64,000 nt of DNA, from NCBI RefSeq assembly GCF_014648135.1, contig NZ_BMQN01000005.1:124001-188000 (forward strand), given 5' to 3'. The notes beneath the pieces were generated by a model, which was not told the DNA's origin, made no database searches, and worked only from the letters and a program-made list of their open reading frames with translations. Below, piece after piece: positions 28,273-37,897 of this stretch (within the stretch, counting starts at the first letter, position 1; each line of letters starts with the position of its first letter). This stretch comes from Deinococcus sedimenti (GTDB lineage Bacteria; Deinococcota; Deinococci; Deinococcales; Deinococcaceae). The translations under genes were made by a program, and so were the position numbers.

Positions 28273-28779
28273 TCAGCCTCCGCTGCGCCCGAACCGGCCC
28301 AGAGCCGCGCGGCTTTCCGGCGTGCCTCCCGGCACCTTCGCGCCCGCCAGCGAGACGAACGACCACCCGCCCCGCGCACCATGCTCCACCACCAGGTAAT
28401 GCGTCCCGGCCCCCAGCGTCCGCGCCAGCGTCGGCCCGCGCCACCCCACCACGCCATGCCCCGAGCACGCCGAGTACGACCCGGACACGCCCACCGCGCT
28501 CCAGCCGTCCGGCACGAAGTCCGGCTGCCCCGCCCCCACGGGCACGCCCGGCCCGACCAGCCACAGGCGGGGACGGTACGCCACGTCACACGCGGAACTG
28601 ACGAACACCGCCACGTCCAGCCGGAAGCCCGCCCCAGTCGAGAGGGCGTACCAGTCGCGGCCACCCGCGCGGCCCTGCACGGTGATGACCTTCGACACGG
28701 TCGGCTGCGGCACCCGGAACGCCGTTTCCAGCGTGCCGCTGCCCGGATTGAACAGCGGCTGATGCGCCCCCGCCCCCAC
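28273..28779 (-). pseudogene. Probable 5'-truncated secreted protein gene at the island border
   Basis: About 168 codons remain, from GTG at 28779 (VGAGAHQPLFNPGSGTLE) to the stop at 28273. The content is beta-rich (TVSKVITVQGRAGGRDWYA, RPRLWLVGPGVPVGAG, LGAGTHYLVVEHGARGGW) with a pair of cysteines. GC content and codon use are native. The reading frame reaches the AT-rich island at once, with no ribosome-binding site. GAGAHQP looks like the end of a signal peptide, so the island probably removed the true start. Alternatively 28779 is a genuine short leaderless start. No family was recognised. Confidence 0.6.
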
Positions 28780-28817
28780 GATTGAGGTGTTTGCAATCCA
28801 ATAACTGCGGTGAGGTC

Positions 28818-28979
28818 ATGGCACGAATACAGAAAATCCTGAACCTAACTTTCGGAAAAGGTGATCTAGATTACTATCAGCAAAGTTGCCGACTATTCTT
28901 CTGCGGTGGTTGTAGGATAGCCTCGTTTTTCGATCCTTCCGATCTAGCCAAAATTTTCTGTACCACTTATGTGGCATGA
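28818..28979 (+). CDS. Possible small protein upstream of the AAA ATPase (doubtful)
   Basis: A 53-codon frame (MARIQKILNLTFGKGDLDYY, then a cysteine-rich part FFCGGCRIASFF) starts 6 nt after GTGAGG and stops 11 nt before the ATPase start. No homology was recognised. The region also has to contain the island promoter (for example TAGGAT near 28914), so this may be just leader sequence. Confidence 0.25.
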   Translation: MARIQKILNLTFGKGDLDYYQQSCRLFFCGGCRIASFFDPSDLAKIFCTTYVA

Positions 28980-28990
28980 GGAGTTTACGT

Positions 28991-30430
28991 ATGACACGAC
29001 AAAATTATAAGCGAAAGCGCAGGAGCGATACTACTTCGCAAGTCAAATCATTTTCTGTGGTCAAACTTAATGGAAATCTCAATGTTAATTGCCTTTTCCG
29101 TGACAACAAATTGGTTTTGGTTGGCGAGAACGGGTATGGTAAAACAACTATATTGGTGATGCTGTACTACACTATGACTAGGCAGTGGGTTAAGCTGCGC
29201 AAATACGATTTTGAATCTATAGAGCTTGTTTTTGGAAATAAAAATTTGAAGTTCAGTAAATCTGAACTTGAAGTGAATTTAGTGGATATGCCATATAAAA
29301 ATGAGATAGCCAAATATATAGAGGAAAATGCACTAGAAGATATAATAGAGGAAAGTCCAATTTCATTCATTAGAGATGCATCCCAAATTATGGGTATCCC
29401 TAGTATATATTTTAGAAGATATGTAGATATGATTTCTAATATTGAATTGTCTGATAATGTTGGGGAAATCGACAAATATATTATGGAGAATATGAATTTT
29501 CAAGTCTTATACCTGCCAACATATAGACGAATTGAACAGGATATCAGGAAAATATTTCCGGATGTGGCGCGGAGATTTAACGAATCGTTGGATAAAAGGA
29601 GCGATAATTCTAAAAATTATATAGAGTTTGTTGAGTTCGGTATGAATGATGTAGATAAACTCTTGTCCGAAGAACTAAATAGATTGCGCGAAGTTTTCAG
29701 GGGATCTTTGGTGGGTTTAACGAATAGATTTCTTGCGGGAATCCTCTCTAGGAACTATGCGACAAATTCCGATATTGAGGTTAATCCTGAATTATACGAC
29801 ATGCTAAAATCCAGATACTCAAAAGAACTGGAGATAACACTGGGCGTTCCTGGATTCGAAAAAACGATTGAAGATATTAGTAAGAAAAGAAGTAAAACAG
29901 ATCATGATAAAATTGTGCAGTATTTTTGGCAGCAACTGCTTAATGTTTATTTTGAGCAATATATAGCGAGTTCATCAATGCTGAATTTCACTAACATCGT
30001 GGATGGGTATTTAGTCAATAAGGATGCTATATTCAATTCGCAGGATTATTCATTTTCAATTGTACGTAATGCTAAAAAGGATAAATCTAAAAAAGAAAAT
30101 AAAAATAATCCCTATCTACTATTCCCAGATGATATTAATCAAGATAATAAACTTAAAATAAAGCTTAAAAGCCTTTCCTCTGGAGAAAAACAGATAATTT
30201 CCTTATTTGCTCACCTACATTTTGGTAAGTTCGAAAAAGCATTCGTAATCATAGATGAACCTGAGCTATCTCTCTCTATAGATTGGCAAAGAAGCTTTTT
30301 GAGCGACATTGTATCAATACCAAATGTAATAGGCCTATTCTCTGTTACCCATTCGCCATTTATATTTGATAACGAGTTGGAGAAGTACACGCACGATCTT
30401 TCTGAATTTTCGGTAATGAGTAATGAGTAA
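28991..30430 (+). CDS. AAA ATPase of a PARIS-like system (AriA-like)
   Basis: A 479-residue ATPase with SMC/OLD-like ABC architecture. Walker A is VGENGYGKTT (44-53), the signature SLSSGEKQI (394-402), Walker B FVIIDEPELSL (418-428) and the H-loop VTHSPFIFDN (452-461). A long helical, charged middle (about 90-390) replaces the coiled coil. The start at 28991 is set by AGGAG 7 nt upstream; an in-frame ATG at 28976 lies before that site. Its last eight bases overlap the DUF4435 gene. In PARIS, AriA assembles into a sensor for phage anti-restriction proteins and holds the AriB effector inactive; that role here is inferred from architecture and gene order. Confidence 0.85.
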   Translation: MTRQNYKRKRRSDTTSQVKSFSVVKLNGNLNVNCLFRDNKLVLVGENGYGKTTILVMLYYTMTRQWVKLRKYDFESIELVFGNKNLKFSKSELEVNLVDMPYKNEIAKYIEENALEDIIEESPISFIRDASQIMGIPSIYFRRYVDMISNIELSDNVGEIDKYIMENMNFQVLYLPTYRRIEQDIRKIFPDVARRFNESLDKRSDNSKNYIEFVEFGMNDVDKLLSEELNRLREVFRGSLVGLTNRFLAGILSRNYATNSDIEVNPELYDMLKSRYSKELEITLGVPGFEKTIEDISKKRSKTDHDKIVQYFWQQLLNVYFEQYIASSSMLNFTNIVDGYLVNKDAIFNSQDYSFSIVRNAKKDKSKKENKNNPYLLFPDDINQDNKLKIKLKSLSSGEKQIISLFAHLHFGKFEKAFVIIDEPELSLSIDWQRSFLSDIVSIPNVIGLFSVTHSPFIFDNELEKYTHDLSEFSVMSNE

Positions 30431-31340
30431 TCTCCTTGACCGTCTTAAGGAGGCGAGGAGTAGCACGGTTACTGTTATTGACAGATTTATAAGGGAATAT
30501 GGTAGGCACGGAGCAGGAGCCTACATATTTGTGGAGGGCAAAAATGATCGATTGTACTACCAAAGTATCGTGAAAAGAATTATTAATAAGAAGCACTATA
30601 TTAAGATTTTTGTCTGTGGTAACAGGAAGGCAGTAATCGAGGCTGAAAAAAATCTTCGTGATCGCCGTTTGCCAAACGGTGTGAAAACACTATTCTTCGC
30701 AGATCGTGACTTCGATTATAATTTACAAAACGAACCTCATTCAAGGGGAGTTTGCTATACGGATGGATACTCATTTGAAAACTATCTTATTGATGGTGAA
30801 AATATGCGCTTGGCATGGGATAGTTGTGTAACCACTGCGACAAGCGGCCTAGACTACGATATTCTATCTCGAATATTTAAAAGAGAGTATATAAAATTTG
30901 CAAGAATTATGATAGATCTTTCTGCGCATGTTTTGGCGCGGCGTCGATACATTAGGGAGGGTGAAAAAATAGTACTAAACGATGCAAGAATATTGCGATT
31001 TATGAATATAGATAGCGATCTAAATATAGAATACGAGGAAAATATCTTGCCTAAAATAAGTGATCAAATTGGTTTGAGAATGATGAAGTGTGATGCAAAA
31101 GTGTTTAAAAATATTAAACGAGATCTCAGAGAGAAGGGTAGCCTTTATTACATTAGGGGGAAATATTTAACGACATTTATTCAGAAATTTCTCGAAGGGG
31201 TCCAAGTGCTTGGCAAAAGTGTTGATGCAAATTTCGCATTTGATGTTCAAATTAATGAGAGAAATATCGTCAACTATATTTTAATGCGTGGAAACATACC
31301 GAATAATCTGGCATCATATGTGGAAGCCAGACTAGTATAA
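30423..31340 (+). CDS. DUF4435 TOPRIM-like effector of a PARIS-like system (AriB-like)
   Basis: A 305-residue protein of the DUF4435 family. TOPRIM-like acidic residues are in place: Glu38 in YIFVEGKNDRLYY, and Asp94, Asp96 and Asp98 in FFADRDFDYN. Family motifs VCGNRKAVIEAEKNL (64-78), TDGYSFENYLID (113-124) and IRGKYLTTFI (244-253) are present. In characterised PARIS systems AriB is released on infection and acts as a nuclease, including against host tRNA, causing growth arrest or abortive infection. The start overlaps ariA in a duplicated ATGAGTA-ATGAGTA sequence, indicating translational coupling. It ends 8 bp from the convergent purF stop. Confidence 0.85.
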   Translation: MSNLLDRLKEARSSTVTVIDRFIREYGRHGAGAYIFVEGKNDRLYYQSIVKRIINKKHYIKIFVCGNRKAVIEAEKNLRDRRLPNGVKTLFFADRDFDYNLQNEPHSRGVCYTDGYSFENYLIDGENMRLAWDSCVTTATSGLDYDILSRIFKREYIKFARIMIDLSAHVLARRRYIREGEKIVLNDARILRFMNIDSDLNIEYEENILPKISDQIGLRMMKCDAKVFKNIKRDLREKGSLYYIRGKYLTTFIQKFLEGVQVLGKSVDANFAFDVQINERNIVNYILMRGNIPNNLASYVEARLV

Positions 31341-31348
31341 GTCCTATC

Positions 31349-32767
<1,419 letters not shown>

Positions 32768-32779
32768 GGAAGTCCTTTA

Positions 32780-32950
32780 ACCCCTCCCCCTTGAGGGGGG
32801 AGGTTGGGAGGGGGTGAGCGGGCCGGGCGGCGTGTGCGGGTCGGGCTGGGGTTGGGTTGGTCTTTCTGGCTGCGCGGGTGGGTCGGTGGCGGTTCACCCC
32901 CACCCGGCCTCCCCCCTCTCCTTCGGAGCTGCTCCAGTCAAGGGGGAGGA
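32780..32950. repeat. Inverted repeat pair between purL and purF
   Basis: The left copy (32780-32815: CCTCCCCCTTGAGGGGGGAGG, then TTGGGAGGGGGTGA) recurs as its reverse complement with small changes at 32895-32950 (TTCACCCCCACCCGG, then TCAAGGGGGAGG). The 198-bp purL-purF gap contains no gene and is mostly this repeat pair. It could fold into a long stem within the pur mRNA or act as an attenuator. Confidence 0.65.
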
Positions 32951-32965
32951 GAAAGGCCGGGGGGT

Positions 32966-35194
32966 TCATCCCAGGATCTCCGCGAGGGGGGTCGTGTGGG
33001 CGTGGGTGAGGGCGCTGAGGGTCACGCTCAAGTGTATGTGGTGGGTGGGGAGGGCAATGGTGACGGTATCGCCGCCGGTGGTGCCGAGGCGGGTGTAGGG
33101 GACGCCCTGGGCGTTGAGGGCCGCTTCGGTGCCTGCCTCGTCGGGGGTGGCGATGAGGATGCGGGCGTGCGCTTCGCCGTACAGGAGGGCGTCGGCGTGG
33201 GTGGTGGTGGGGGCGTTCAGGGTGACGGTCAGGCCGGTGTTCCCGGCGATGGCCATTTCGCTCAGGGCGACGGCGAGGCCGCCTTCGGCGCAGTCGTGCG
33301 CGGTGTCGGTCAGGCCCGCGCGGATCAGGTGCAGGGTCGCGTCGATGACGGCCTGTTCGCGGGTCAGGTCCAGGGTGGGGACGTGTCCGGCCTCAAGGCC
33401 GTGGACGGTTTCGAGGTACTGGCTCGCGCCGATGCTGTCGGCGTGCTCGCCGATCAGGTAGAGGGTGTGGCCCTCGCCCTTGAGGTCCATGGTGGCGCGT
33501 TTGGTCACGTCGGGCAGCACGCCGACCATGCCGATGGTGGGGGTGGGGTGGATGGCGACGCGTTCGTCCCCTTCGGTGTACTGGTTGTACAGGCTGACGT
33601 TCCCGCCGGTGACAGGGGTGTTCAGGGCGCGGCAGGCGTCGGCGATGCCGTGCACGGCGCGTTCCAGCTGGTAGTACACCTCGGGCCGGTGGGGGTTGCC
33701 GAAGTTGAGGTTGTCCGTGATCGCCAGTGGCGTGGCGCCCACGCAGGCGAGGTTGCGGGCGGCCTCGGCGACGGCGGCGGCAGCCCCGGTGTACGGGTCG
33801 AGGTACACGAAGCGCGGGTTGCAGTCGCTGGTCGCGGCGACGCCCATTCCGCTGCCCTTGACGCGCATGACGGCGGCGTCGGCGGCACCGGGTACGACGA
33901 CGGTGTTCGTCATGACCTGATGGTCGAAGCGCTGATAGATGGGGCGCTTGCTGGCAATCGTGGGGTGGCTCAGCAGGTCGGTGAGGACCGCGCCGAGGTC
34001 GCCGGGGACGGGCACGCCGCTCAGGTCACGCTCGCGCTTCGCCTTGATCTCGTCGGATTCGATGCCCTCGCGGGTGTACTTGGGGGCCTCGTTCAGCAGG
34101 TCCACCGGCAGGTCGCAGACGACCTCGCCGCGCCACGTCAGGCGGTAGTTGGTGTGCCCCTCCACCTGCCCGATGGTCACGACGTCCAGTTCCCACTTGG
34201 TGAGCAGGTCCAGCAGGTCCTGCTCCTTGCCCGGCACGGGCACCAGGATCATGCGTTCCTGCGACTCGCTCAGGCACAGTTCCATGGGCACCATGCCGTC
34301 CTCGCGGGTGGGGACCAGATCGAGGTTCATGGTGATGCCCAGCCCGGCGCGGTACGCCATCTCGCAGGTGCTGCTCACCAGTCCGGCGGCGCCCATGTCC
34401 TGCACGCCCGCCACGACGCCCGCCTGGATGGCTTCCAGCGTCGCCTCCAGCAGCAGTTTCTCCATGAACGGGTCGCCCACCTGCACGGCCGGGCGGTCCG
34501 CCTGAGACGCGTTGCTCAGGTCGGCGGACGCGAACACCGCGCCGCCCAGCCCATCACGCCCGGTCTTCGACCCGACGTACACGATGGTGTTCCCGACCTC
34601 ACCCATCGTCCCCTTCGCCAGATCCTCGTGGCGCAGCAGGCCCAACGCCATCACGTTCACCAGCGGGTTCTCCTGGTAGCTGGGGTGGAAGGTCACCTCG
34701 CCGCCCACCGTCGGCACGCCGATCGCGTTGCCGTAGTGCGCGATGCCCTCCACCACGCCGTTCAGCAGGAAGCGCGTCCTGGGGCTGTCCGGGTTCCCGA
34801 AGCGCAGGCTGTCCAGCACCGCGAACGGCCGCGCGCCCATCGCGAAGATGTCCCGCAGGATGCCGCCCACGCCCGTCGCCGCGCCCTGCACCGGCTCCAC
34901 CGCACTGGGGTGGTTGTGGCTCTCCATCTTGAACGCCACGCCCCACCCGTCCCCGATATCCACCACACCCGCGTTCTCACCGGGACCCTGCAACACCTGC
35001 GGCCCCGTCGTGGGGAAGTGCCGGAACAGCGGCCGCGAGTTCTTGTACCCGCAGTGCTCGCTCCACATGGCGCCCACGATGGCGGCCTCCAGCGCATTCG
35101 GCTCCCGGCCGATACGCGAGACGAGCAGGTCGAATTCTTCGGTGGACAGGCCAAACGTGCCCGCACGGTCGCGGAGGGTGGCGGCTTGCGTCAT
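32966..35194 (-). CDS. purL: Phosphoribosylformylglycinamidine synthase, small PurL subunit
   Basis: A 742-residue ATP-dependent subunit converting FGAR to FGAM, using ammonia from PurQ and assembled through PurS. Length and domain order fit small PurL (two AIRS repeats). Markers are MWSEHCGYKNSRPLF, the catalytic-region motif FKMESHNHPSAVEP, GDGLGGAVFASADLS-type loop and DTAHDCAEGGLAVALSEMAI. The ATG at 35194 has AAGGAG 6 nt upstream. A TTG at 35209 is in frame but lies 5' of that site. It is separated from purQ by a DinB-family gene. Confidence 0.95.
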   Translation of the reverse strand: MTQAATLRDRAGTFGLSTEEFDLLVSRIGREPNALEAAIVGAMWSEHCGYKNSRPLFRHFPTTGPQVLQGPGENAGVVDIGDGWGVAFKMESHNHPSAVEPVQGAATGVGGILRDIFAMGARPFAVLDSLRFGNPDSPRTRFLLNGVVEGIAHYGNAIGVPTVGGEVTFHPSYQENPLVNVMALGLLRHEDLAKGTMGEVGNTIVYVGSKTGRDGLGGAVFASADLSNASQADRPAVQVGDPFMEKLLLEATLEAIQAGVVAGVQDMGAAGLVSSTCEMAYRAGLGITMNLDLVPTREDGMVPMELCLSESQERMILVPVPGKEQDLLDLLTKWELDVVTIGQVEGHTNYRLTWRGEVVCDLPVDLLNEAPKYTREGIESDEIKAKRERDLSGVPVPGDLGAVLTDLLSHPTIASKRPIYQRFDHQVMTNTVVVPGAADAAVMRVKGSGMGVAATSDCNPRFVYLDPYTGAAAAVAEAARNLACVGATPLAITDNLNFGNPHRPEVYYQLERAVHGIADACRALNTPVTGGNVSLYNQYTEGDERVAIHPTPTIGMVGVLPDVTKRATMDLKGEGHTLYLIGEHADSIGASQYLETVHGLEAGHVPTLDLTREQAVIDATLHLIRAGLTDTAHDCAEGGLAVALSEMAIAGNTGLTVTLNAPTTTHADALLYGEAHARILIATPDEAGTEAALNAQGVPYTRLGTTGGDTVTIALPTHHIHLSVTLSALTHAHTTPLAEILG

Positions 35195-35264
35195 TGAAGC
35201 TCCTTGCAAACCCGGGCGCGGCCCGGGCGGGGATGGATCGGGAGTGGGAAAGAGGAGGTGCGGG

Positions 35265-35753
35265 TCACGCCTGCGATTTCAGCAGCAGGTTCAGCTGTCC
35301 GCGGTGGTAGCCGACGTGGCGCAGCTGCATGCCGAGGGCGAGGCGGCGGGGGCGGGTGCCGCCCGGGGTGGCGGCGCTGAAGACCTCGCCGTCCAGGGCG
35401 CTGTCGCCCGCCCGTTCCAGCCACGCGACGACCTGCGTGCCGGTCTCAATCAGCGCGGCCAGGATCTGCTCGCGCGGGTCGCTCTCGCGGACAGGCGCGG
35501 GCTGGGTGCCGAGCGCCTGCACGCGGGCGTTGTCCTCCCAGCCGAGGTGGTGGTAGTTCGGCGTGCGGTCGTCCAGGACCATCAGGCGCAGCCACTCGGC
35601 GATGTGCAGGGCGTGCCACGCGGGGCTGTGGCCCAGGCGGGGCGTGTGGAAGGCGTCGCCTGGCGCCTGCTCCAGCGCGGCGCGGAACAGGTCCAGTTCG
35701 CTGCGGAACTGCTCGGCCAGGTAGGCCGTCACCGCGCCCGCCTGGGGGGTCAC
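35265..35753 (-). CDS. DinB-family metalloenzyme inside the pur operon
   Basis: A 162-residue four-helix-bundle protein of the DinB/YfiT superfamily, which is greatly expanded in Deinococcus. The metal-binding triad is visible: His47 or His50 ([12 protein letters not shown]) with His146 and His150 ([10 protein letters not shown]). The GTG start overlaps the purQ stop (GTGA), so translation is coupled to purQ. Some relatives are thiol S-transferases (bacillithiol or mycothiol); no direct role in purine synthesis is known. Confidence 0.85.
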   Translation of the reverse strand: MTPQAGAVTAYLAEQFRSELDLFRAALEQAPGDAFHTPRLGHSPAWHALHIAEWLRLMVLDDRTPNYHHLGWEDNARVQALGTQPAPVRESDPREQILAALIETGTQVVAWLERAGDSALDGEVFSAATPGGTRPRRLALGMQLRHVGYHRGQLNLLLKSQA

Positions 35754-36421
35754 CGGGACACCAGCGCGCCCTTCAGGCTGTCGAACAGGCCGCGGCCGTC
35801 CTCGCTGCCCAGCAGGGCCTCCACGGCCCGCTCGGGGTGGGGCATCATGCCGAGCACGTTCCCGCGTTCACTGACGATCCCGGCGATGTCGTTCAGGCTG
35901 CCGTTCGGGTTGTCGGTGTACCGGAACACGACCTGCCCCTCGCCCTCCAGCCGCGCGATCGTCTCGGGGTCGGCGTAGTAGTTGCCTTCACCGTGCGCGA
36001 TGGGCACCTCGATGACCTGCCCTGTCGTGTACGCGCCGGTGAACGCCGTGCCGGTGTTCTCCACGCGCAGGTGCACGGGGCGGCACAGGAAGTGCAGGTC
36101 ACGGTTGCGGCTCAGCGCGCCGGGCAGCAGCCCGGACTCGGTCAGCACCTGGAAGCCGTTGCAGACGCCCAGCACGTACCCGCCGCGTTCGGCGTGCGCC
36201 TTGACGGCCTGCATGATCGGACTGCGCGCGGCAATCGCGCCGCTGCGCAGGTGATCGCCGTAACTGAACCCGCCGGGCAGGAACACCAGCTCCGTGCCCT
36301 GCGGGAGTCCGGCCTCGGTGTGCCACACGAACTGCGCGTCCTTATCGAGGAGCAACTGCGCGGCGTGCAGCGCGTCGCCGTCGCAGTTGCTGCCGGGAAA
36401 CTGGATGACGGCCGTCTTCAC
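35750..36421 (-). CDS. purQ: Phosphoribosylformylglycinamidine synthase subunit PurQ
   Basis: A 223-residue class I glutamine amidotransferase that feeds ammonia to PurL. It begins [15 protein letters not shown]; the nucleophile elbow is Cys87 in LGVCNGFQ, with [17 protein letters not shown] for the oxyanion region and the His/Glu pair in MMPHPERA. It overlaps purS by ATGA at its start and the DinB gene by GTGA at its end. Confidence 0.95.
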   Translation of the reverse strand: MKTAVIQFPGSNCDGDALHAAQLLLDKDAQFVWHTEAGLPQGTELVFLPGGFSYGDHLRSGAIAARSPIMQAVKAHAERGGYVLGVCNGFQVLTESGLLPGALSRNRDLHFLCRPVHLRVENTGTAFTGAYTTGQVIEVPIAHGEGNYYADPETIARLEGEGQVVFRYTDNPNGSLNDIAGIVSERGNVLGMMPHPERAVEALLGSEDGRGLFDSLKGALVSR

Positions 36422-36681
36422 GCCCCGACCAGCTCCTCACTCAGCTCCCAGCGGGCGTCCTCCATCACGGGGTTGCTCAGCACGTTCTCGGTGATGTCCT
36501 TCAGCTGCGCCTCCACCTCCGCGCGGCTGCCCGAGAGGGTCAGTTCGATGTACTTCCCGACGCGCACTCCACTCACGTTCCCGTGATCCAGGTGCGACAG
36601 CGCCCGCTCCACGGTGCGCCCCTGCGGGTCGAGAATGCTGGGCTTCAGGGTCACGAACACTTTCGCTTTAAAGGTGGACAT
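36418..36681 (-). CDS. purS: Phosphoribosylformylglycinamidine synthase subunit PurS
   Basis: An 87-residue small subunit that bridges PurQ and PurL. Typical sequence: [18 protein letters not shown], then [12 protein letters not shown]. The ATG at 36681 has AAGGAG upstream. Its stop overlaps the purQ start by 4 nt. Confidence 0.93.
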   Translation of the reverse strand: MSTFKAKVFVTLKPSILDPQGRTVERALSHLDHGNVSGVRVGKYIELTLSGSRAEVEAQLKDITENVLSNPVMEDARWELSEELVGA

Positions 36682-36775
36682 GGTGGGGCTCCTTCGGAGG
36701 GCAGATGGCAAGAGGCTGATGGCAGATGGTCAGGAGTGCTGGCGCAGGTGGATCGTGGCGGTCGGCCATCGACCT

Positions 36776-37501
36776 TCAGCCATTCGCGCCCGGCGCGGTC
36801 ACGCGCCGGAGCATCTCGGCGTAGGCGTCTTCCACGCCGCCGAGGTCGCGGCGGAAGCGGTCCTTGTCCATCTTCTCGTTCGTCTGGGCGTCCCAGAAGC
36901 GGCAGGTGTCGGGGCTGATCTCGTCGGCCAGGACGACCGTGCCGTCCGCCAGCGTGCCGAATTCCAGCTTGAAGTCGATGAGGCGCACGCCGCGCGCCGC
37001 GAAGTACGGCACGAGGAACGCCTGCACGTTCAGTGCCAGCTCCCGGATGCGCGTCAGCTGCTCGGGGGTGGCCCAGCCGAGCGCGACGGCGGTGTCCGTG
37101 TTGATCAGGGGGTCGCCCAGCGCGTCGCTCTTGTAGCAGTACTCCACGACCGGGCGGGAGAGTTCGGTGCCTTCCTCGACGCCCAGGCGTTTGCTGAACG
37201 ACCCGGCGGCGACGTTGCGCACGATGACCTCCACGGGGATGATCGTCACGGCCCGCACGAGCTGCTCGGTCTCCGACAGCTGCCGGATGAAGTGGGTGGG
37301 CACGCCCGCCGTTTCCAGCTGCGGGAAGAGGTGCGCGGTGATCGCGTTGTTGATCGCGCCCTTGCCCCCGATCTGGGCTTTCTTGACGCCGTTGAAGGCG
37401 GTCGCGTCGTCCTTGTACTCCACCACGTACTCGTTCGCGTCGGGGGTGGCGTAGACGCGCTTGGCTTTCCCCTCGTACTTCAGTTCGCCTCTACCGGTCA
37501 T
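36776..37501 (-). CDS. purC: Phosphoribosylaminoimidazole-succinocarboxamide synthase (SAICAR synthetase)
   Basis: A 241-residue enzyme joining aspartate to CAIR with ATP. Markers: [72 protein letters not shown]. The ATG at 37501 has GGAGG upstream. It is the first gene of the purC-S-Q-(DinB)-L-F operon, behind a long leader. The gap to purS (36682-36775) holds degenerate GATGGCAGATGG-type repeats. Confidence 0.95.
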   Translation of the reverse strand: MTGRGELKYEGKAKRVYATPDANEYVVEYKDDATAFNGVKKAQIGGKGAINNAITAHLFPQLETAGVPTHFIRQLSETEQLVRAVTIIPVEVIVRNVAAGSFSKRLGVEEGTELSRPVVEYCYKSDALGDPLINTDTAVALGWATPEQLTRIRELALNVQAFLVPYFAARGVRLIDFKLEFGTLADGTVVLADEISPDTCRFWDAQTNEKMDKDRFRRDLGGVEDAYAEMLRRVTAPGANG

Positions 37502-37897
37502 ACGCCCTCCGTGGGGAGCGCGCGCTCCCCGGAATGTAGGAAACGCGTCCCCCGAAGCAGAGCGGGGCGACGCTGAAATGTCGCAGTGCTGAGCATGTGC
37601 AGGCCTCCATCGCCGTCTCTCGGACGGGCTTACCGCTCCCGGTGCGTGGGGTGCGGGGCGTCTCACAGGACGCGGGTGGAAGAGAAGATGTATGCCCGCC
37701 CGGGTAGGGCGGTCACCGCTGCGCAGCGTAACACCCCCGCATGAGCCATATGCCGGGGTGTTCAGAGGACTTGGACGAACCCCCTGCCGGGGGCGTGCCC
37801 CGATGGCGTGGCCGGAGATGGCGTGGGCAGAGGGGCAGGCCACCGGTCCGCCCGCGCCGCGCCCCTGCAACCCGAGTCCGGGTCAGGAGTCTTGCTC
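37502..37897 (-). other. Long structured leader of the purine operon
   Basis: About 400 bp without a credible gene, upstream of purC. It contains a perfect 18-bp palindrome GGGGAGCGCGCGCTCCCC (37513-37530), a 13-bp hairpin with one mismatch (37730-37742 with 37750-37762, AACACCCCNGCAT arms), and GTCCGAGAGACGGC and CCGCCCTACCCGGGCGG stems on the minus strand. Together these suggest a structured mRNA leader, possibly with attenuation. I could not match it convincingly to the ZTP, PRPP, purine or T-box classes. Confidence 0.45.

Larger units (their letters stand above)
28780..31340 (+). mobile_element. AT-rich genomic island with a PARIS-like defence pair
   Basis: A 2.56-kb block whose composition changes abruptly from about 70 percent GC to strongly AT-rich, with AT-ending codons throughout, then back at the purF stop. 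It contains an AAA ATPase gene overlapping a DUF4435 gene and a possible small ORF. The left end falls in the 5' part of a secreted-protein gene; the right end is 8 bp from the purF stop codon. No integrase, transposase, tRNA or obvious flanking direct repeat was seen, so the means of insertion is unknown. Confidence 0.85.

Noticed and set aside
28780..31340. Integrase, transposase, tRNA attachment site or flanking direct repeats for the island
   Set aside because: Both borders were read for repeats and recombinase genes; none was found within the window.
28780..31340. Toxin-antitoxin or restriction-modification system as the identity of the island genes
   Set aside because: No methyltransferase, restriction-endonuclease or small antitoxin is present. 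ATPase plus DUF4435 in overlapping order fits PARIS better.
36682..36775. A small gene between purS and purC
   Set aside because: The only feature is degenerate GATGGCAGATGG repeats; there is no start with a ribosome site and no native-looking frame.
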